Shown piece after piece: positions 6,061 to 7,953 of a stretch of 7,953 nucleotides of DNA. The notes below the pieces were generated by a model. That model ran no database searches and was not told where the DNA came from. It saw nothing but the letters and a program-made list of their open reading frames with translations. The first letter of the stretch is position 1. Every line of letters starts with the position of its first letter. The translations under genes and the position numbers were made by a program. Origin of the DNA: Chitinophagaceae bacterium (GTDB lineage Bacteria; Bacteroidota; Bacteroidia; Chitinophagales; Chitinophagaceae); NCBI GenBank assembly GCA_013205585.1, contig JABMML010000117.1, positions 1 through 7,953 on the forward strand, in the 5' to 3' direction.

Positions 6061-6090
6061 CTAAAATACAAAAACGTCCCGATACCTCAA
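6061..6090 (-). promoter_or_regulatory. Possible promoter of the DUF4835-DUF4296 operon, overlapping the rpoZ terminator
   Basis: On the - strand TATTTTAG (6068-6061) matches seven of eight positions of TAnnTTTG, and a TTG (6090-6088) lies exactly 19 bp upstream. The TTG falls in the loop of the rpoZ terminator and the -7 box directly follows its T-run. The ATG is 17 bp after the -7 box. It is the best candidate in the spacer but not a perfect one. Confidence 0.35.
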
Positions 6091-6108
6091 TAGTTCCGGG
6101 ACGTTTTT
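6070..6108 (-). terminator. Terminator downstream of bamD-rpoZ
   Basis: This is a perfect 12-bp stem (6070-6081 with 6097-6108) with core ACGTCCCG/CGGGACGT, a 15-nt loop and an A-run on one side with a T-run on the other. It lies 19 bp after the rpoZ stop and before the DUF4835 gene, separating the two operons. The symmetry means it could work on either strand. Confidence 0.85.
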
Positions 6109-6127
6109 AATTTTGTAGAAGCAAATA

Positions 6128-6472
6128 CTAGCGGAATAAATCGCTTTCTTCGTTTTTACGGTAATATATTTTGTCATCGATAAATTCAGCAGTAGCTAAA
6201 ATAGCAGGATTAGGCATACGCTCATAAGCCTTAGAAATTTCGATTTGCTCTTTGTTCTCATGAATCTCTTCCAAGCTATCGGTGTGACTAGCAAACTCTT
6301 CTAATTTACTGTGCAATTCTTCTCTTACAGAAATGCTAATTTGATTGGCTCTCTTTGAAATAATGGAGATAGACTCATACAAATTACCAGTCTTCGCTTT
6401 TAAAGCTTTTAAACTTTTTGTTTCTACAACAGAAGGGGTGTTGGCACCCATATTTCTTCTTAGTTTACTCAT
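6128..6472 (-). CDS. rpoZ: DNA-directed RNA polymerase subunit omega (Bacteroidota type)
   Basis: Omega is the small subunit that helps fold and assemble the beta' subunit of RNA polymerase. The 114 residues match the Bacteroidota form, which differs from E. coli RpoZ in having a longer C-terminal part. Visible are 'TGNLYESISIISKRANQI' (28-45), containing the conserved RANQI helix segment, then 'EELHSKLEEFASHTDSLEE' (51-69), 'EQIEISKAYERMPNP' (75-89) and 'AEFIDDKIYYR' (95-105). The start ATG overlaps the bamD stop codon by 4 bp (ATGA), so translation is likely coupled to bamD. A strong hairpin terminator 19 bp downstream ends the transcript. Confidence 0.93.
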   Translation of the reverse strand: MSKLRRNMGANTPSVVETKSLKALKAKTGNLYESISIISKRANQISISVREELHSKLEEFASHTDSLEEIHENKEQIEISKAYERMPNPAILATAEFIDDKIYYRKNEESDLFR

Positions 6473-7263
6473 TTTATTAAATTTAAATAATTGTCTGTTT
6501 GTTTCTTTATTTTTTTTGCTTCAACCAATAATGGGCTGTCGCTATAACGGTCTACAAAATCATTATACTCTGCAACCACTTTGTCAAATCTCTCTTTTTG
6601 CTTATCAATAAAACTATTTTCAGCAAATTGATAATAAGCTTTTAAAGTAAGCAGTTTATACTGATCTGCATTTTTTGAATCTGGGTAACCATCCGATAAT
6701 AAACCATAAGAAATAGCCGCTGCTCTGAATAATGCAAGATCTGAATACAAGGTAGCTGTTTTATAATCTTTCAATTCTAGCTTAGCTCTTGAGGCGTCAA
6801 TGACTTCAGTGGCATCTTTCACTTTTGTACTAGTAGGATGTCCATCAATAAATTGTTGCATTAATTGAATGGTTCTAACGGTAGTGGTTTGGTCTAATTC
6901 TGCTTTTGGTGAACGCTTAAAATATGTATAAGCTCTTAAATAATCCACTTCTTCTGTTCTTGGACTATTTGGGAAATACTCTACAAAAGTTTTAAATAAA
7001 TTTTCTGCATTCTCATAGTCCTTATCAAAGTAGTAGGAGTTCGCAAATTTTAAATATAATTCTTCGTATCGAGGTGTTCCTTTCACAAAAGGCATTACGG
7101 ATTCAAAGAGCTGCTGTGCGTTAGAATACTTTTTTTGTAAAAAATAACTCTCTGCCATTTTTACCTTATAATCATTATCCTTATTCTTTAAAATTTTTTG
7201 GAATTTTGAAGTACAAGACGACAAGGCCAAAACAATACAAAAAGCAACAAATATTCTATTCAT
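6469..7263 (-). CDS. bamD: Outer membrane protein assembly factor BamD
   Basis: BamD is the essential lipoprotein partner of BamA in the complex that inserts beta-barrel proteins into the outer membrane. From the ATG at 7263 the protein has 264 residues. 'MNRIFVAFCIVLALSSC' is a lipoprotein signal with lipobox L-S-S-C and acylated C17. The mature part is all-helical with TPR-like repeats: 'AESYFLQKKYSNAQQLFE' (37-54), 'YLKFANSYYFDKDYENAENLF' (split here as 70-80 and 81-90), and later helices around 163-190 and 205-240. 'FPNSP' (97-101) and 'YSDSP' (240-244) close repeats. An in-frame TTG at 7275 would add four residues, but it overlaps a perfect -7 box, so ATG is preferred. rpoZ overlaps its 3' end by 4 bp. 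Confidence 0.94.
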   Translation of the reverse strand: MNRIFVAFCIVLALSSCTSKFQKILKNKDNDYKVKMAESYFLQKKYSNAQQLFESVMPFVKGTPRYEELYLKFANSYYFDKDYENAENLFKTFVEYFPNSPRTEEVDYLRAYTYFKRSPKAELDQTTTVRTIQLMQQFIDGHPTSTKVKDATEVIDASRAKLELKDYKTATLYSDLALFRAAAISYGLLSDGYPDSKNADQYKLLTLKAYYQFAENSFIDKQKERFDKVVAEYNDFVDRYSDSPLLVEAKKIKKQTDNYLNLIK

Positions 7264-7272
7264 ACAGGGATG

Positions 7273-7280
7273 CAAAATTA
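7273..7280 (-). promoter_or_regulatory. -7 element of the predicted bamD-rpoZ promoter
   Basis: On the - strand TAATTTTG (7280-7273) is a perfect match to the Bacteroidota -7 consensus, 9 bp before the bamD ATG. No TTG is found at the usual 19-21 bp spacing; the nearest lies 12 bp upstream, so the -33 element is weak or replaced by an activator. Confidence 0.4.
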
Positions 7281-7292
7281 ACTAATAATCCT

Positions 7293-7320
7293 CAATTTAT
7301 GACTAAAATAGTCCAAATTG
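7293..7320. repeat. Nested inverted repeat upstream of bamD
   Basis: The outer arms CAATTT (7293-7298) and AAATTG (7315-7320) enclose inner arms GACTA (7301-7305) and TAGTC (7309-7313) around AAA, giving 11 complementary pairs in 28 bp. It lies upstream of the bamD -7 box, where a regulator could bind. It could also be a small hairpin. Confidence 0.4.
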
Positions 7321-7345
7321 GGGGCTGTCGCGTTAAGATTATTAT

Positions 7346-7380
7346 AAAAAAAGCCCCGAATAGCATCGCTAAACGGGGCT
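7346..7380 (-). terminator. Terminator of rpsA
   Basis: On the - strand a 7-bp GC stem AGCCCCG/CGGGGCT (7380-7374 with 7358-7352) encloses a 2x2 AA/AA-type internal loop, then a 4-bp TAGC/GCTA stem with a 3-nt loop. A run of seven T on that strand follows (7352-7346). It begins 22 bp after the rpsA stop. Confidence 0.85.
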
Positions 7381-7401
7381 ATATCAATTACTTAGACAAG
7401 A

Positions 7402-7953
7402 TTAAGCGTCTTTACCAGCCGCTTTATCGTCATCCATTTTAGCTTTAATTTCAGCTAAAGCACCTAGGTCACCTAAAGTAGATTTCTCTACTTTTGCCTG
7501 AATAGTTTTAACTGCTTTTTTAGTCTTATCCGTTTCCACTTTTGCTTCTTTCTTAGCTACTTCTTTTTCTTCAGTGATCGCTTGTTCCCAAATTCTTGCA
7601 TGAGAAACCACAATACGCTTTTCATTGCGATCAAATTCGATCACCATGAACTTCGCTGTTTCTTCTGCTTGAACTTGTTTGCCATCTTCTTTCGCTAAGT
7701 GACGATTAGGTGCAAAACCTTCAAGACCATGCGGCAATTGTACAATCGCACCTTTTTCATCCTTACGGCTGATGGTACCATCATGAATAGATCCTATTGC
7801 AAAAGTTTGCTCTAATGCATTCCAAGGATCTTCTTCTAATTGCTTATGTCCTAATTGTAGTTTTCTGTTTTCTTTGTCGATGTTCAAGATTTTGATATCG
7901 ATAGACTCTCCCACTTTTACATACTCAGAAGGGTGATTGAAACGCTTCAACCA
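7402..7953 (-). CDS. rpsA: 30S ribosomal protein S1, C-terminal part (5' partial)
   Basis: S1 binds mRNA and brings it to the small ribosomal subunit. The frame runs off the right edge, leaving 183 C-terminal residues and no true start; the TTG at 7950 is internal because the preceding codon encodes Trp. Residues 1-38 are the end of one S1 (OB-fold) repeat, with 'WLKRFNHPSEYVKVG' and 'DKENRKLQLGHKQL'. Residues about 51-123 form the last complete S1 repeat, from 'FAIGSIHDGTI' through 'GLEGFAPNRHL' to 'EKRIVVSHARIWE'. After this comes a Lys/Ala/Glu-rich tail (about 128-157), then 'STLGDLGALAEIKAK' (158-172), which resembles the usual end of Bacteroidota S1. A hairpin terminator follows 22 bp after the stop. 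Confidence 0.93.
   Translation of the reverse strand, partial: WLKRFNHPSEYVKVGESIDIKILNIDKENRKLQLGHKQLEEDPWNALEQTFAIGSIHDGTISRKDEKGAIVQLPHGLEGFAPNRHLAKEDGKQVQAEETAKFMVIEFDRNEKRIVVSHARIWEQAITEEKEVAKKEAKVETDKTKKAVKTIQAKVEKSTLGDLGALAEIKAKMDDDKAAGKDA

Noticed and set aside
7264..7275. TTG start for bamD four codons upstream of the ATG.
   Set aside because: The TTG is part of the perfect -7 box, and the ATG gives a standard lipoprotein signal.
7321..7357. Alternative pairing of GGGGCT at 7321-7326 with AGCCCC in the rpsA terminator, suggesting attenuation.
   Set aside because: On the transcribed strand the competing arm is downstream of the terminator, so it would be made too late to prevent termination. 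A 6-bp match is also easily due to chance.

Overview
The window looks like a chromosomal housekeeping segment from an AT-rich member of the Bacteroidota, most likely class Chitinophagia (Chitinophagaceae or a relative). The evidence is lineage-restricted families (DUF4835/PorD, DUF4296, Bacteroidota-type RNA polymerase omega and BamD), several matches to the Bacteroidota -7 promoter consensus TAnnTTTG, and no convincing Shine-Dalgarno sequences. No IS element, phage gene, CRISPR array, tRNA or rRNA is visible. The genus assignment is inference.

Layout. Left part, + strand: the 3' end of a LysM-repeat protein, probably a cell-wall glucosaminidase (2-433), followed 2 bp later by hypoxanthine phosphoribosyltransferase hpt (436-969). 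Facing them on the - strand, with only 2 bp between the convergent stop codons, is the chaperone operon grpE (2106-2666) then dnaJ (972-2096). A 114-bp divergent promoter region separates grpE from an RlmI-type 23S rRNA m5C methyltransferase (2781-3956, +). From 3957 to 4239 there is no gene. It holds three tandem copies of a composite element: a strong bidirectional terminator hairpin, the conserved motif AAAATCATTAGA, then a second AT-rich stem with a one-base bulge. This array is the most unusual thing in the window.

Right part, all - strand, in order of transcription: the 3' end of rpsA (ribosomal protein S1, 7953-7402) with its terminator; bamD (7263-6469) overlapping rpoZ (6472-6128) by 4 bp; a second terminator; a DUF4835/PorD-type exported protein (6043-5120) overlapping a small DUF4296 lipoprotein (5123-4800) by 4 bp; then a monocistronic-looking AhpE/BCP-like peroxiredoxin (4713-4240), which ends at the repeat array.

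How the genes fit together: GrpE and DnaJ are the cochaperones of DnaK, whose gene is not here. BamD, DUF4835 and the DUF4296 lipoprotein all point to the outer membrane and periplasm. S1, omega and RlmI belong to the core gene-expression machinery. In many Bacteroidota coaBC sits between rpoZ and the DUF4835 gene; here that position holds only an 84-bp spacer with a terminator.
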